64,000 nucleotides of DNA from Lentilactobacillus kribbianus. Lineage in GTDB: Bacteria; Bacillota; Bacilli; Lactobacillales; Lactobacillaceae. Shown here piece after piece: positions 1 through 7,768 of the stretch (position 1 is the stretch's first letter; the number at the start of each line of letters is the position of its first letter). A program made the translations under genes and the position numbers. The notes beneath the pieces are model-generated. The model searched no databases. It saw only the letters and a program-made list of their open reading frames with translations, and was not told the DNA's origin. The DNA lies in contig NZ_JABEQQ010000002.1 in the NCBI RefSeq assembly GCF_013184075.1, positions 62,001-126,000 of the forward strand, read 5' to 3'.

Positions 1-2
1 TT

Positions 3-317
3 TACTATTATGTTCATAATGGCAGTAGATCAGCTTCTGGTTGGATTTTGAGTAATTATTTACAATCAAAGAGCGTTGTACCAACGTTATCTAAAGCAGA
101 AGCGGCTGCTAGAAATTGGATTGCACAACGTGAATCTGGTGGTTCATATACGGCTAGAAATGGTTCATGTTATGGTAAATATCAACTACAATTGACTTAC
201 TTAAATGGTGATCTTTCTAAAGCTAACCAAGAAAAGGTAGCTCAAAATTATGTAATGGGTCGTTATGGCTCTTGGCAAAATGCTAAGAGCTTCTGGTTAG
301 CACATAACTGGTATTAA
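3..317 (+). CDS. Apf-like secreted cell-wall protein, C-terminal part (5' truncated by window)
   Basis: The reading frame is open to the window edge, so the N-terminus with any signal peptide is missing; the TTG at 48 is internal. The visible part begins with a short segment (YYYVHNGSRSASGWILSNYL) like the end of an SH3-type wall-binding repeat. The last 70 residues (RESGGSYTARNG, GKYQL, YGSWQNAKSFW, ending HNWY) match the C-terminal domain of lactobacillus aggregation-promoting factors, a small lysozyme-like or transglycosylase-like fold with a conserved E-S-G-G. It is probably secreted and bound to peptidoglycan, with a role in cell shape or wall turnover. The family call is strong; enzymatic activity is not shown by the sequence. 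Confidence 0.8.
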   Translation, partial: YYYVHNGSRSASGWILSNYLQSKSVVPTLSKAEAAARNWIAQRESGGSYTARNGSCYGKYQLQLTYLNGDLSKANQEKVAQNYVMGRYGSWQNAKSFWLAHNWY

Positions 318-320
318 GAT

Positions 321-355
321 AAAAAAGGGACAGCCTTTGGCTGCCTCTTTTTTTA
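321..355 (+). terminator. Intrinsic terminator after the Apf-like gene
   Basis: AAAAGGGACAGCC, a three-base loop and GGCTGCCTCTTTT form a GC-rich stem with one mismatch and one G-U pair, followed by an uninterrupted T run. It lies directly downstream of the stop codon. Confidence 0.85.
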
Positions 356-475
356 TATCTACTTAATCTTGAAAATGAAAAGAATAAATTTAGCAGGTAG
401 AGTGAAAGTTAAATTGGGATTTTCAGGTATTTCATGCTACAGTAAATTTAATTATTAGAGATTAGGAGAAGCTAA

Positions 476-1084
476 ATGCAAAATTTCATTTTTGATATTG
501 ACGGAACATTAATTGATACGGAAAAAATGTATATAAAACCATTGTATGAGGTTTTGATTGCCAATGGGTATCAGATTACTTATGCTGAGGCTGAAGCTAC
601 CTTTGGTATTACTGCTAAAGATGCATTAGAACAATTAAATGTTATTAATCCCCAACAAGTATTGGAACAATGGAATCGTAAAATTCCTGATTATCAACAA
701 GAAATGACTATTTTTGAAGGCATTCCTGAAGCTTTAGCGCAATTAAATGAAACTAAAAAATTAGCGATTGCAACTTCAAAGCTCAAAAATGAATTTGAAC
801 GTGATTTTACTCCAATTGGTTTAAATCGATATTTTCATGAGGTGGTCACTTCTGATGAAGTTAAGAAGGGAAAACCAGCTCCAGATATGATTTTAAAAGG
901 TTTAGAAAAATTAGCGGCCGAACCTAAAGAAACCGTATATGTAGGAGATACAGTTTATGATTTAAAAGCAGCACATAATGCCGGGGTTTATTTCGCGTTG
1001 GCTGGTTGGCGTACTCCTGTTGATACTCGTTTTAAACAGGCTGATTTTGTGCTCCAAAAACCAATAGATATGGTGAATTTGTAA
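476..1084 (+). CDS. HAD-superfamily hydrolase, subfamily IA (phosphoglycolate phosphatase-like)
   Basis: A cytosolic phosphatase of 202 residues with all four HAD motifs. Motif I is FDIDGTLID at residues 5-13 (nucleophile Asp and general-acid Asp), motif II is the Ser in ATSK near 100, motif III is the Lys in KKGKPAPD near 135, and motif IV is GDTVYD near 160. A helical cap lies between motifs I and II, as in PGP/beta-phosphoglucomutase-like enzymes. The natural substrate cannot be read from sequence; sugar phosphates or nucleotides are usual. The SD AGGAG sits 7 bases before ATG. It appears to be a single gene, with a non-coding stretch of about 210 bases before the PTS operon. Confidence 0.85.
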   Translation: MQNFIFDIDGTLIDTEKMYIKPLYEVLIANGYQITYAEAEATFGITAKDALEQLNVINPQQVLEQWNRKIPDYQQEMTIFEGIPEALAQLNETKKLAIATSKLKNEFERDFTPIGLNRYFHEVVTSDEVKKGKPAPDMILKGLEKLAAEPKETVYVGDTVYDLKAAHNAGVYFALAGWRTPVDTRFKQADFVLQKPIDMVNL

Positions 1085-1126
1085 TTTTTAACCAATAACA
1101 GTAGTAATTATTTGAGTTTTTGCATT

Positions 1127-1150
1127 TTTCAACTAACTAATCAGTTGAAA
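1127..1150. repeat. Perfect 8-bp inverted repeat upstream of the PTS operon
   Basis: TTTCAACT and AGTTGAAA are separated by 8 bases. A third copy of the right arm (AGTTGAAA) recurs at 1176-1183, running into the possible cre. There is no T run, so a terminator for the HAD gene is unlikely; an operator for an unknown regulator is possible. Confidence 0.45.
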
Positions 1151-1177
1151 TGTGAAAACTTTTTTGAAAATGATAGT

Positions 1178-1191
1178 TGAAAGCGCTTTTT
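1178..1191 (+). promoter_or_regulatory. Possible CcpA site (cre) upstream of the mannose-type PTS operon
   Basis: TGAAAGCGCTTTTT matches TGNAANCGNTNNCA at 7 of 9 fixed positions; only the terminal CA is lost. The central AAAGCGCTTT is palindromic. It lies about 105 bases before the first PTS gene. I could not assign an unambiguous -35/-10 pair beside it, and I saw no sigma-54 -24/-12 element, which some mannose PTS operons carry. Confidence 0.5.
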
Positions 1192-1297
1192 TATGATAAA
1201 ATACTAGAGTACGAAGTTTCTTAATAGATGAATTATAAAGAAATTATCGTATCTGTTTTTTGATGTATTACATACTTTTTAGAGAGGGGTGAATGTG

Positions 1298-1714
1298 ATG
1301 TTATCAATTATTGTAGCTAGTCATGGTAAGTTTGCAGACGGGATTATGCAATCGGCTGAAATGATTTTCGGCAAACAAGAAAATGTTGCTGGGGTTTCAT
1401 TTATGCCTGATGAGGGACCAGACGATTTGTTGAACAAGTATAATGCTGCTTTAGCAGACTTTGGTGAAGACGCTCAGGTCTTATTTTTAGTGGATCTTTG
1501 GGGTGGCTCACCATTTAATGCTGCTAGTCGAATTGTTGCAGAACATATGGATTCAATGGCATTAATGACTGGTCTTAACTTGCCAATGTTAATTGAAGCC
1601 TATGCTTCCAGAACAATGAGCTTGGCAGAAATCGTACCGCACTTAGAAGAAACCGCTAAAGAAGGGGTTAAACACTTGGATTTAGCTGAAGATGATGGAG
1701 ATGATTTACTATGA
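1298..1714 (+). CDS. PTS mannose-family EIIA component
   Basis: Cytosolic phosphocarrier that takes phosphate from HPr and passes it to EIIB. The active His is in the N-terminal ASHGKFADG motif, and GGSPFNAA in the middle is typical of the EIIA-Man fold; at about 139 residues it is a complete single-domain protein. GTG codons at 1289 and 1295 are also in frame, but 1289 overlaps the SD GAGAGGGG, so the ATG at 1298 (spacing 8) fits best. The stop overlaps the next start (ATGA). IIA and IIB are separate genes here, not a ManL-type fusion. The transported sugar is not determined; glucose/mannose is likely given the DUF956 gene downstream. Confidence 0.9.
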   Translation: MLSIIVASHGKFADGIMQSAEMIFGKQENVAGVSFMPDEGPDDLLNKYNAALADFGEDAQVLFLVDLWGGSPFNAASRIVAEHMDSMALMTGLNLPMLIEAYASRTMSLAEIVPHLEETAKEGVKHLDLAEDDGDDLL

Positions 1715-2211
1715 CAATGGATATTCGTTTAGCTCGAGTAGATAGTCGTCTTTTGCATGGACAAGTGGCTACTGCCTGGACTAAAGCTGTTACACCCAAC
1801 CGAATTTTAGTTATTTCGGATACGGTGGCAAAAGACAAATTACGTAAGACCTTAATTACTCAAGCAGCACCTCCCGGAGTAAAAGCTAATGTGATTACGG
1901 TTGATAAAATGATTCAAATTAATAAAGATCCTCGATTTGATGTATTCAAAGCGTTACTACTAACTGAAAACGTAGCTGATATGGTTCGTTTAGTAGATGG
2001 TGGGGTCGATTTTTCTAAGACTGGAATTGATATTGGTAGTATTGCTTTTTCTGAGGGCATGACTATGGTTAATGATTCCATTGCTGTGAATGATGAAATT
2101 GCTAGTCAAATTCGCCAATTGGCTGACGATGGACTAGACGTTTTTGCTCAAAAAGTTCCAGCTGATAAAAAGCAAAACATGGTTGATCTATTAACCAAAA
2201 AAGGATTTTAG
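1711..2211 (+). CDS. PTS mannose-family EIIB component
   Basis: Cytosolic domain that passes phosphate from EIIA to the incoming sugar. The phosphorylated His is in RVDSRLLHGQVATAW (residues 9-23), the signature of the EIIB-Man/Lev family. Its 166 residues are the full size of a stand-alone IIB. The start overlaps the EIIA stop by four bases, indicating translational coupling. After the stop there are about 80 non-coding bases with a strong hairpin before EIIC, an unusually large gap for this type of operon. Confidence 0.9.
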   Translation: MTMDIRLARVDSRLLHGQVATAWTKAVTPNRILVISDTVAKDKLRKTLITQAAPPGVKANVITVDKMIQINKDPRFDVFKALLLTENVADMVRLVDGGVDFSKTGIDIGSIAFSEGMTMVNDSIAVNDEIASQIRQLADDGLDVFAQKVPADKKQNMVDLLTKKGF

Positions 2212-2223
2212 ATTTATTTTATT

Positions 2224-2245
2224 ACTTATCAGGAAACTGATAAGT
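2224..2245 (+). promoter_or_regulatory. Intercistronic hairpin between EIIB and EIIC
   Basis: ACTTATCAG, GAAA, CTGATAAGT: a perfect 9-bp stem closed by a GNRA tetraloop, 13 bases after the EIIB stop. The following sequence (GGTTTAGAAATTATTTTA) has no clean T run, so it is a poor intrinsic terminator. An RNA-processing or 3'-end stabilising element that sets the ratio of soluble to membrane subunits is more likely. Confidence 0.6.
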
Positions 2246-2292
2246 GGTTTAGAAATTATTTTAAAAAATTATCCCAGAAAGGGGAAAATTTT

Positions 2293-3105
2293 ATGTCAGT
2301 CATTACAATCATACTGGTTTTATTAATTGCATTTTTAGCTGGTATGGAAGGTGTTTTGGATCAATGGCAATTTCATCAACCAATTGTAGCTTGTACTTTA
2401 GTTGGAATTGCAACAGGTAATATTGCTGCCGGGGTCGCATTGGGAGGCTCTCTTCAATTAATTACTTTAGGATGGATGAACGTTGGGGCCGCTATTGCTC
2501 CAGATGCAGCCTTGGCTTCAGTAGTTTCAGCTTGGCTAGTTTGTGGCCCATCTCATCTTTCTGTTCATGATGGGATTGCCATCGCAATTCCACTAGCAGT
2601 TGCCGGTCAATTATTGACTATTTTAGTACGAACTATCGTGGTGGGATTAGTTCACACTGCCGATGGAGCTGCTGCTGAAGGTAATATTGGTAAAATGGAA
2701 CGAATTCATTTGACTGCTTTAAGTTTACAAGGATTACGAATTGCCTTACCTACAGGGTTATTTATGTTAGCTAGTGCTACTACTGTTCAAGCTGCAATGA
2801 ATTCAATTCCTAAGGTCATCACCAATGGTTTAAACATTGGTGGTGGGATGATCGTAGCCGTTGGTTACGCCATGGTTATTAATATGATGGCAACTAATGA
2901 ATTATGGCCATGGTTCTTTATTGGCTTTGCCTTAGCTGCGGTTAGCGAATTAAACTTAATTGCAATGGGGATTATCGGGGTATGTTTTGCTTTAATCTAC
3001 ATGCAATTAACACCAAAATATAACTCAAATGCTGCTGTTGAAGGTGGCAGCGGTTCTGGCGATTCTCTTGAAGATGAACTAGATCGTGAGCTAGAAGACT
3101 TATAA
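2293..3105 (+). CDS. PTS mannose-family EIIC component
   Basis: Integral membrane subunit forming the sugar channel with EIID. It has 270 residues, mostly hydrophobic, with the EIIC-Man pattern of LGGSLQLITLGWMNVGAAIAP (cut here to its key G-rich stretch) around residues 56-75 and several further membrane helices. The C-terminus ends in a Gly/Ser linker and an acidic tail (EDELDRELEDL) that probably stays in the cytosol. SD AGAAAGGGG precedes ATG. EIID begins 12 bases downstream behind AAGGAGGG, so the two are co-translated. Confidence 0.92.
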   Translation: MSVITIILVLLIAFLAGMEGVLDQWQFHQPIVACTLVGIATGNIAAGVALGGSLQLITLGWMNVGAAIAPDAALASVVSAWLVCGPSHLSVHDGIAIAIPLAVAGQLLTILVRTIVVGLVHTADGAAAEGNIGKMERIHLTALSLQGLRIALPTGLFMLASATTVQAAMNSIPKVITNGLNIGGGMIVAVGYAMVINMMATNELWPWFFIGFALAAVSELNLIAMGIIGVCFALIYMQLTPKYNSNAAVEGGSGSGDSLEDELDRELEDL

Positions 3106-3117
3106 GGAGGGTAAAAA

Positions 3118-3978
3118 ATGGCTGATAATGCAACTGCTTCAAACGCAGACAATCAAAAATTAAAATTAACCCATGGTGACCTTGTTAGTACTTTCTGGCG
3201 TGCTGGTTTTGAACAAGCATCATGGAACTATGAACGTATGCAAAATCTAGGGTTTGAGTATATTATGGCCCCAGCAATTAAACGATTATATCCCGAAAAG
3301 GATGATCGAATTGCCGCAATGAAACGGCACATGGAATTCTTTAATACCCATCCTTACATGCAACCAGCTATTACTGGGGTTGTTTTGGCCATGGAAGAAC
3401 AACGGGCTAATGGTGCTGATATTGATGATGCTGCCATTACCAGTGTGAAGGTCGGAATGATGGGACCACTTGCTGGGGTTGGGGATCCAATCTGGTGGGG
3501 TACCGCTCGACCAGTGTTAGGTTCTTTTGCTGCCAGTTTAGCATTGAGTGGTAGTGGTTTATTAGGACCAATCATCTTCTTCGTAGTGTGGAACGCATTA
3601 CGGTTAGGCTTTCAATGGGGAACTCAACAAATGGGTTATCGCTCAGGGACCGATATTACTTCTAGTATTGGTGGTAACTTACTTCAGAAATTAACTGAAG
3701 GGGCTTCTATCCTGGGGATGTTTATCATGGGAGTCTTGGTACCACGTTGGACTAACATGAATTTCCCAATGGTAATTTCTAAAATTAAAACTGACGGAAA
3801 AGTTAAAATAACCACTTTGCAAGATATTTTCAATCAGTTGTTACCCGGTTTAATGCCATTACTTTTGACATTTATTTGTATTTGGCTCTTACGTCGTAAG
3901 GTCAATGCCATTTGGATTATCTTAGGATTGTTCGTTGTTGGTATTTTAGGATACTGGTCTGGTATCTTAGGTCTTTAA
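3118..3978 (+). CDS. PTS mannose-family EIID component
   Basis: Second membrane subunit of the permease, 286 residues. The large soluble N-terminal part carries the family marks FWRAGFEQASWNYERMQN (about residues 27-44) and MMGPLAGVGDPIWWGT (about 114-129); C-terminal membrane helices follow. Besides sugar uptake, the IIC/IID pair of this family can serve as the receptor for class IIa bacteriocins, a known family property not tested here. A strong terminator follows, so IIA-IIB-IIC-IID is one transcription unit, with DUF956 downstream of the terminator. Confidence 0.93.
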   Translation: MADNATASNADNQKLKLTHGDLVSTFWRAGFEQASWNYERMQNLGFEYIMAPAIKRLYPEKDDRIAAMKRHMEFFNTHPYMQPAITGVVLAMEEQRANGADIDDAAITSVKVGMMGPLAGVGDPIWWGTARPVLGSFAASLALSGSGLLGPIIFFVVWNALRLGFQWGTQQMGYRSGTDITSSIGGNLLQKLTEGASILGMFIMGVLVPRWTNMNFPMVISKIKTDGKVKITTLQDIFNQLLPGLMPLLLTFICIWLLRRKVNAIWIILGLFVVGILGYWSGILGL

Positions 3979-3984
3979 AAAAGA

Positions 3985-4017
3985 AAAGTCTGGTGCCCTT
4001 TTGGACCAGACTTTTTC
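3985..4017 (+). terminator. Terminator after EIID
   Basis: AAGTCTGGT and ACCAGACTT form a perfect 9-bp stem with a 10-base loop, followed by TTTTCC. Read-through would still include the DUF956 gene. Confidence 0.85.
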
Positions 4018-4039
4018 CTTTCCTTAAGGAGTGAATCAA

Positions 4040-4381
4040 TTGAAAGGAATGCAACCTCATTCAGCATTAAATGAAATTAATGAGTTAACCATTAACGTTA
4101 GCTATACGAGTGATCAGATAGATTATAAAGCTGGGACTTTAACGGTTGGCAATAATGGTTTGGAATATGAACGGCAATTTAAGAATGGGTTTATTCAAAT
4201 TCCATTTAATCAAATTAAACAGGTTCAAGTACAAATTGCATTTAACCGCTTTTTTCGAGGATTTTATGTAATTACTAAGGATGGTAAAAAATTTAATTTT
4301 TTGACTAATAAAACTAAAAAGGTTATCCACGTTTTAAATCGTAAATTAGATCCTAAATTAATTGTTCGTTATCATAAATAA
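4040..4381 (+). CDS. DUF956 family protein (ManO-like), linked to mannose PTS
   Basis: A soluble protein of 113 residues resembling the DUF956 family, which occurs almost only next to mannose-type PTS operons (manO in streptococci and lactobacilli). The mid-part (GLEYERQFKNGFIQIPFNQI and KKFNFLTNK) fits a PH-like beta fold with a final helix. A GTG at 4031 overlaps the SD AAGGAG, so the TTG at 4040 with 8-base spacing is the better start. Its function is not established; a regulatory or trafficking role for the permease has been proposed from context. It lies between two terminators, so it depends on read-through or an unseen promoter. Confidence 0.75.
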   Translation: MKGMQPHSALNEINELTINVSYTSDQIDYKAGTLTVGNNGLEYERQFKNGFIQIPFNQIKQVQVQIAFNRFFRGFYVITKDGKKFNFLTNKTKKVIHVLNRKLDPKLIVRYHK

Positions 4382-4417
4382 AAAAGAACCAATCAGAATA
4401 TTCTGATTGGCTCTTTT
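4382..4417. terminator. Bidirectional terminator between DUF956 and the LCP gene
   Basis: CCAATCAGAATATTCTGATTGG (4389-4410) is a perfect palindrome flanked by AAAAAGAA on the left and CTCTTTT on the right, so it can stop transcription from both convergent genes. Confidence 0.85.
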
Positions 4418-4421
4418 GGTT

Positions 4422-5543
4422 TTAATATCCGGTAGCGTAACTATTAGTTTGACCGTAGTTAGTAGCCGTAGCCATTGTGTCATTACCGGTAGAGGTAGTA
4501 TCGACGGTAGCTTGTTGTTTAGCAGATAATTCGTTCTTTTGAGAGATATTTAGGGCTTCACGAATCTTGTTGGTAGTTTTTAACAATTCATCACTTGAAA
4601 CAACTTGGTAAGCAATTCCATCAATCATTGCATCATTACCTTGAAGAGTGTTGGATTTAATATGGTGAGTAGCATCGCCGTACTTAGCGCGAATGGCCAA
4701 CATGTCATCAAAACTTAAGTCTGATTTAAAGTTACCTTTTAAGGAATCTAAAATTTCTTTATAGCGGGTAACGGAAGCAATATTCATATCTTTCATCACT
4801 AAAGCTTGGATAACTTGTTTTTGTCGTTGTTGGCGACCATAGTCTCCCTTAGGATCATCATCACGCATCCGAGCGTAATCCAATGCTTTTTTACCACCCA
4901 AGGTGACTTTTTTACCCTTAGTAACGCTAACTGAACCATAACTAAAGGTTAGTGGCGGTTTAACTTCAACACCACCAACGGAATCAACCATCGTCTTTAG
5001 GCCTCCCATATTGATGATAGCGTAAAAATCAATGGGAACGTTCAACATGTCTTGTACTGTTTCAACCGCAGTACCAGCACCACCAATTGTGTATGCAGCG
5101 TTGACTTTTTCGTATGGCATAGAATCACCGGGTACCGTTACTCTAGTGTCACGAGCGATACTAGTTAGGTAAACGGTTTTCTTTTGTGCATTCAAAGTTG
5201 CTAAGATCATTGTATCGGTTCGACCGGTATCATGCCGACCGAGTGCTCCAGTATCGGTTCCTAAAAGCAAAATGTTAATCGGTTTGCCTTTTTTAATAAC
5301 CGCTGAAACGTTTCGTGATTTCTTCAAATTAGTTGAATCATAGGTTCCTTGAAATGTTGATTTAGCCTTCTTGTAAGCACCATAGCCCCAAAGTAAACCG
5401 CTCCCCATAATTAACAAAAAGATAACAAAAATAGTCCAGCCAATTTTGCGCCGTTTTTGTTTTTTATTTTGTTGATAATGAGGCTTTCGGTCTGATCTTC
5501 TTGAGTAGACTTGGTCGAAATCTTTATCATTTTTTTCTGGCAT
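4422..5543 (-). CDS. LytR-CpsA-Psr (LCP) family wall-polymer ligase
   Basis: Membrane-anchored phosphotransferase that moves teichoic acid or capsule polymers from undecaprenyl pyrophosphate to peptidoglycan. A basic cytoplasmic N-terminus (residues 1-33) is followed by one membrane helix (about 34-54) and an extracellular LCP domain with NILLLGTDTG, RTDTMIL and SIARDTRV near residues 88-135; the conserved Asp and Arg residues are present. DYARMRDDDPKGDYGRQQRQ matches the second LCP motif. The C-terminal 30 residues are Ser/Thr-rich and probably disordered. SD GAGGA lies 7 bases before ATG. It stands alone and is divergent from the EamA transporter. Confidence 0.9.
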   Translation of the reverse strand: MPEKNDKDFDQVYSRRSDRKPHYQQNKKQKRRKIGWTIFVIFLLIMGSGLLWGYGAYKKAKSTFQGTYDSTNLKKSRNVSAVIKKGKPINILLLGTDTGALGRHDTGRTDTMILATLNAQKKTVYLTSIARDTRVTVPGDSMPYEKVNAAYTIGGAGTAVETVQDMLNVPIDFYAIINMGGLKTMVDSVGGVEVKPPLTFSYGSVSVTKGKKVTLGGKKALDYARMRDDDPKGDYGRQQRQKQVIQALVMKDMNIASVTRYKEILDSLKGNFKSDLSFDDMLAIRAKYGDATHHIKSNTLQGNDAMIDGIAYQVVSSDELLKTTNKIREALNISQKNELSAKQQATVDTTSTGNDTMATATNYGQTNSYATGY

Positions 5544-5768
5544 AGTAAGTCCTCGTTTATGAAATTATACAAAGAATTATATGGCAAATTTGTGAAGGGA
5601 GGGTGAATAATATCTTTTTTTTAACGATTATTTAACATTATTTATAGAAAGCGGTTAACTTGATTCATTATAGCGTTAAAAGTTCAATGGTAATTGTGCT
5701 ACAATTATTATTGTAATTCTAATGTATTTATAATTTTTATCTACTAAAAAATAAGGAGAATTTGTCTA

Positions 5769-6710
5769 GTGAAAAAAACGTATATTTATATATTAATTTC
5801 CACTATTTTATTTAGTTCTATGGAAATCGTCTTAAAGACAGTGGCTGGCTTATATAATCCCATTCAGCTTAACTTAGTACGGTTTTTTATTGGTGGAATC
5901 GTTTTGTTGCCGTTAGCTAATTATGCTTTAAAAGTAACTGATCATAAATTAACTGTTTTTGACTGGCTAATGTTCTCTTTAACTGGCTTTTTATGTGTAG
6001 TAGTTAGTATGACTTTATATCAGTTAGCAATTGTTTATGATCAACCAGCAACGGTAGCAGTTTTATTTAGTAGTAATCCAGTTTTTGCGTTATTATTTGC
6101 TTTTTTACTGCTTCACGAACACTTAGATCGAGCAGAAGTAATTTCGTTAATTGTTACTATTATTGGCCTAGTTGTAATTGTTAATCCTACTAATTTGGTG
6201 AACCCGATTGGAACTAGTTTAGGTATATTATCTGCGTTAACCTTTGGTTTTTATAGTATTATTGCCCGTTGGGCGGGATTAAAAAGTGATCTTGGTGGGG
6301 TAGCTATGATGGCTTACACCTTTATTGCTGGTTCAGTGGAGTTATTAATTTTAGTGTTATTAAGCCATGTGAAAGGTATTAGTCGCTGGTTGAATCAGCG
6401 CTCTTGGGGGCAATCATTTGCCAACATTCCTATATTCAAAAACGTTACACCAGAACACTTTTTAGTATTATTTGTCATCGGGGTTTGTATCACTGGTGGC
6501 GGATTTGCCTTTTATTTTCTAGCAATGGAACAAGGGAGCGTGGCGTTGGCATCGTTAGTTTTCTTTATCAAACCCGCTTTGGCACCTATCTTAGCGATGA
6601 TTTCGATTCATGAACACTTAACCACTAGTATGATTGTTGGTATTCTCATTTTAATTGTGGGGTCCATAATTTCGTTTACAGATAACCAGCGGCAAGAAAA
6701 GATAGCATAA
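5769..6710 (+). CDS. EamA (DMT superfamily) transporter
   Basis: A polytopic membrane protein of 313 residues with about ten hydrophobic helices in two EamA halves (roughly 1-138 and 150-302). Each half shows the short Gly- and Pro-containing pattern of drug/metabolite exporters (for example LFSSNPVFALLFAFLLLHE near 102-120, and FFIKPALAPILA in the second half). Substrates in the family include amino acids, purines and drugs; none can be assigned here. It starts at GTG with AAGGAG upstream. The 225 bases before it are AT-rich, hold divergent promoter space, and include the inverted repeat TACAAT-TATT-ATTGTA at 5700-5715. Confidence 0.85.
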   Translation: MKKTYIYILISTILFSSMEIVLKTVAGLYNPIQLNLVRFFIGGIVLLPLANYALKVTDHKLTVFDWLMFSLTGFLCVVVSMTLYQLAIVYDQPATVAVLFSSNPVFALLFAFLLLHEHLDRAEVISLIVTIIGLVVIVNPTNLVNPIGTSLGILSALTFGFYSIIARWAGLKSDLGGVAMMAYTFIAGSVELLILVLLSHVKGISRWLNQRSWGQSFANIPIFKNVTPEHFLVLFVIGVCITGGGFAFYFLAMEQGSVALASLVFFIKPALAPILAMISIHEHLTTSMIVGILILIVGSIISFTDNQRQEKIA

Positions 6711-6774
6711 AAGGTTCCAAAAGGTAAATAGTTTGTTAGAATAAACACAAACTAATTGCTAGGAAGTGAGTTCA

Positions 6775-7446
6775 ATGGTAACCCTTATGATTATGCGACA
6801 CGGTGAAAGTCAAGCTAACCGCGATAATGTTTTCACCGGTTGGAGCGATGTGAATTTGACCTCTAAAGGAATTCAACAAGCTCAACAAGCGGGTCAGTTA
6901 ATCGCTGCTAGTCAAATTCAATTTAGTGATGTACATACTTCAATGCTTAAACGAGCAATTATGACGGCTAATATTGTAATGGAGAAAAGCCATCAACTAT
7001 GGTTACCCGAACACAAGTCGTGGCGGTTAAACGAACGGCATTATGGCGCACTTCGGGGCCAAAATAAAGCCGAAGTTAAAAAGCGAGTGGGGGCAGCGCA
7101 GTTACATGAATGGCGCCGTAGCTTTACAACGGTACCACCATTATTGACAACTGCAGATCAAGATCGACGCTATGAGCAACTGGGGGTTAAAATTCCGTTA
7201 GGCGAAAGTTTGCAAATGGCCCAGCAACGACTAATCCCTTATTGGCAGGATCAAATTGCCCCTCGTTTATTGGCGGGGCACAACCAGTTACTGGTGGCTC
7301 ATGGCAGTACGTTACGAGCCCTAATTAAATTGTTAGAAAATATTTCTGATGATGATATTGCCAGTATCGAAGTTCCCAATGGCGAACCGATCGTATATGA
7401 GTTTGATGCTCAACTTGAAATTAAGACTAAACGATTGCTAAAATAG
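6775..7446 (+). CDS. gpmA: 2,3-bisphosphoglycerate-dependent phosphoglycerate mutase
   Basis: Interconverts 3- and 2-phosphoglycerate in glycolysis, in the cytosol. It has the [19 protein letters not shown] signature (phosphorylated His at residue 8), the NERHYG motif near 84 and the second catalytic His in AHGSTLRAL near 178. It deviates from the usual enzyme at several positions (QAN for [12 protein letters not shown] for RRSYDVPPP, AHGST for AHGNS), so it may be a paralogue rather than the main glycolytic mutase. A GTG at 6766 lies inside the SD AGGAAGTGAG; the ATG at 6775 is preferred. Extended -10 TAGAAT lies upstream near 6736. Confidence 0.85.
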   Translation: MVTLMIMRHGESQANRDNVFTGWSDVNLTSKGIQQAQQAGQLIAASQIQFSDVHTSMLKRAIMTANIVMEKSHQLWLPEHKSWRLNERHYGALRGQNKAEVKKRVGAAQLHEWRRSFTTVPPLLTTADQDRRYEQLGVKIPLGESLQMAQQRLIPYWQDQIAPRLLAGHNQLLVAHGSTLRALIKLLENISDDDIASIEVPNGEPIVYEFDAQLEIKTKRLLK

Positions 7447-7483
7447 AACTCGATTGAAAACTATTTATTATTATGGTTAAAAA

Positions 7484-7492
7484 TGGTAATAT
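7484..7492 (+). promoter_or_regulatory. Extended -10 promoter for the aspS T-box transcript
   Basis: TGGTAATAT is an extended -10 element (TG, one base, TAATAT). The -35 region is AT-rich and weak. Transcription would begin near 7499, just before the first T-box stem. Confidence 0.5.
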
Positions 7493-7498
7493 AAAAAC

Positions 7499-7725
7499 GA
7501 ATATGAATCCGGTGACGAGAATTTAGTAGCCCGAAAAAGTCCATTCAGAGAGCGGGAATATGGTGAGAACCCGTTTGACCAATCGCGCGAAGACAATCTT
7601 AACAGGAGGTTGAGTAGAGATACTTGACCCGCTCAAAATACGAAGAGCGTTATTTTATGAGTTATTTTCAAGGTGGTACCGCTCGTGAGCCCTTGTACGC
7701 TATTTTGGCGTACTGGGCTTTTTTA
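7499..7725 (+). promoter_or_regulatory. T-box riboswitch controlling aspS
   Basis: The untranslated leader has the canonical T-box parts in order: GACGAGAA kink-turn region, AGTA of the specifier loop, AGAGAG (7547-7552), GGTGAG distal motif, and the T-box AAGGTGGTACCGC (7670-7682). The terminator stem AGCCC..GTACGC / GCGTAC..GGGCT follows with a T run (7688-7724). The best specifier triplet is GAC (7577-7579), which fits Asp and the downstream aspS, although the next base is C rather than the usual purine. Uncharged tRNA-Asp would pair with the leader and allow read-through. This is the only gene-free stretch above 300 bases, and this element fills most of it. Confidence 0.95.
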
Positions 7726-7768
7726 TTTAAAAGCGATCACCAACAAATTTAGAGGAGATGGACCAGTA

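Noticed and set aside
1085-1290. Sigma-54 promoter for the mannose PTS
   Set aside because: No GG-N10-GC -24/-12 pair with the right spacing was found, and no LevR/ManR-type activator gene is adjacent.
5700-5715. TACAAT-TATT-ATTGTA inverted repeat as an operator
   Set aside because: Short and entirely AT-rich apart from one C/G pair; such repeats are expected by chance in this gap.
7673-7768. N-terminal extension of aspS into the T-box
   Set aside because: The added codons read the T-box sequence and its terminator; the SD and protein family support ATG 7769.
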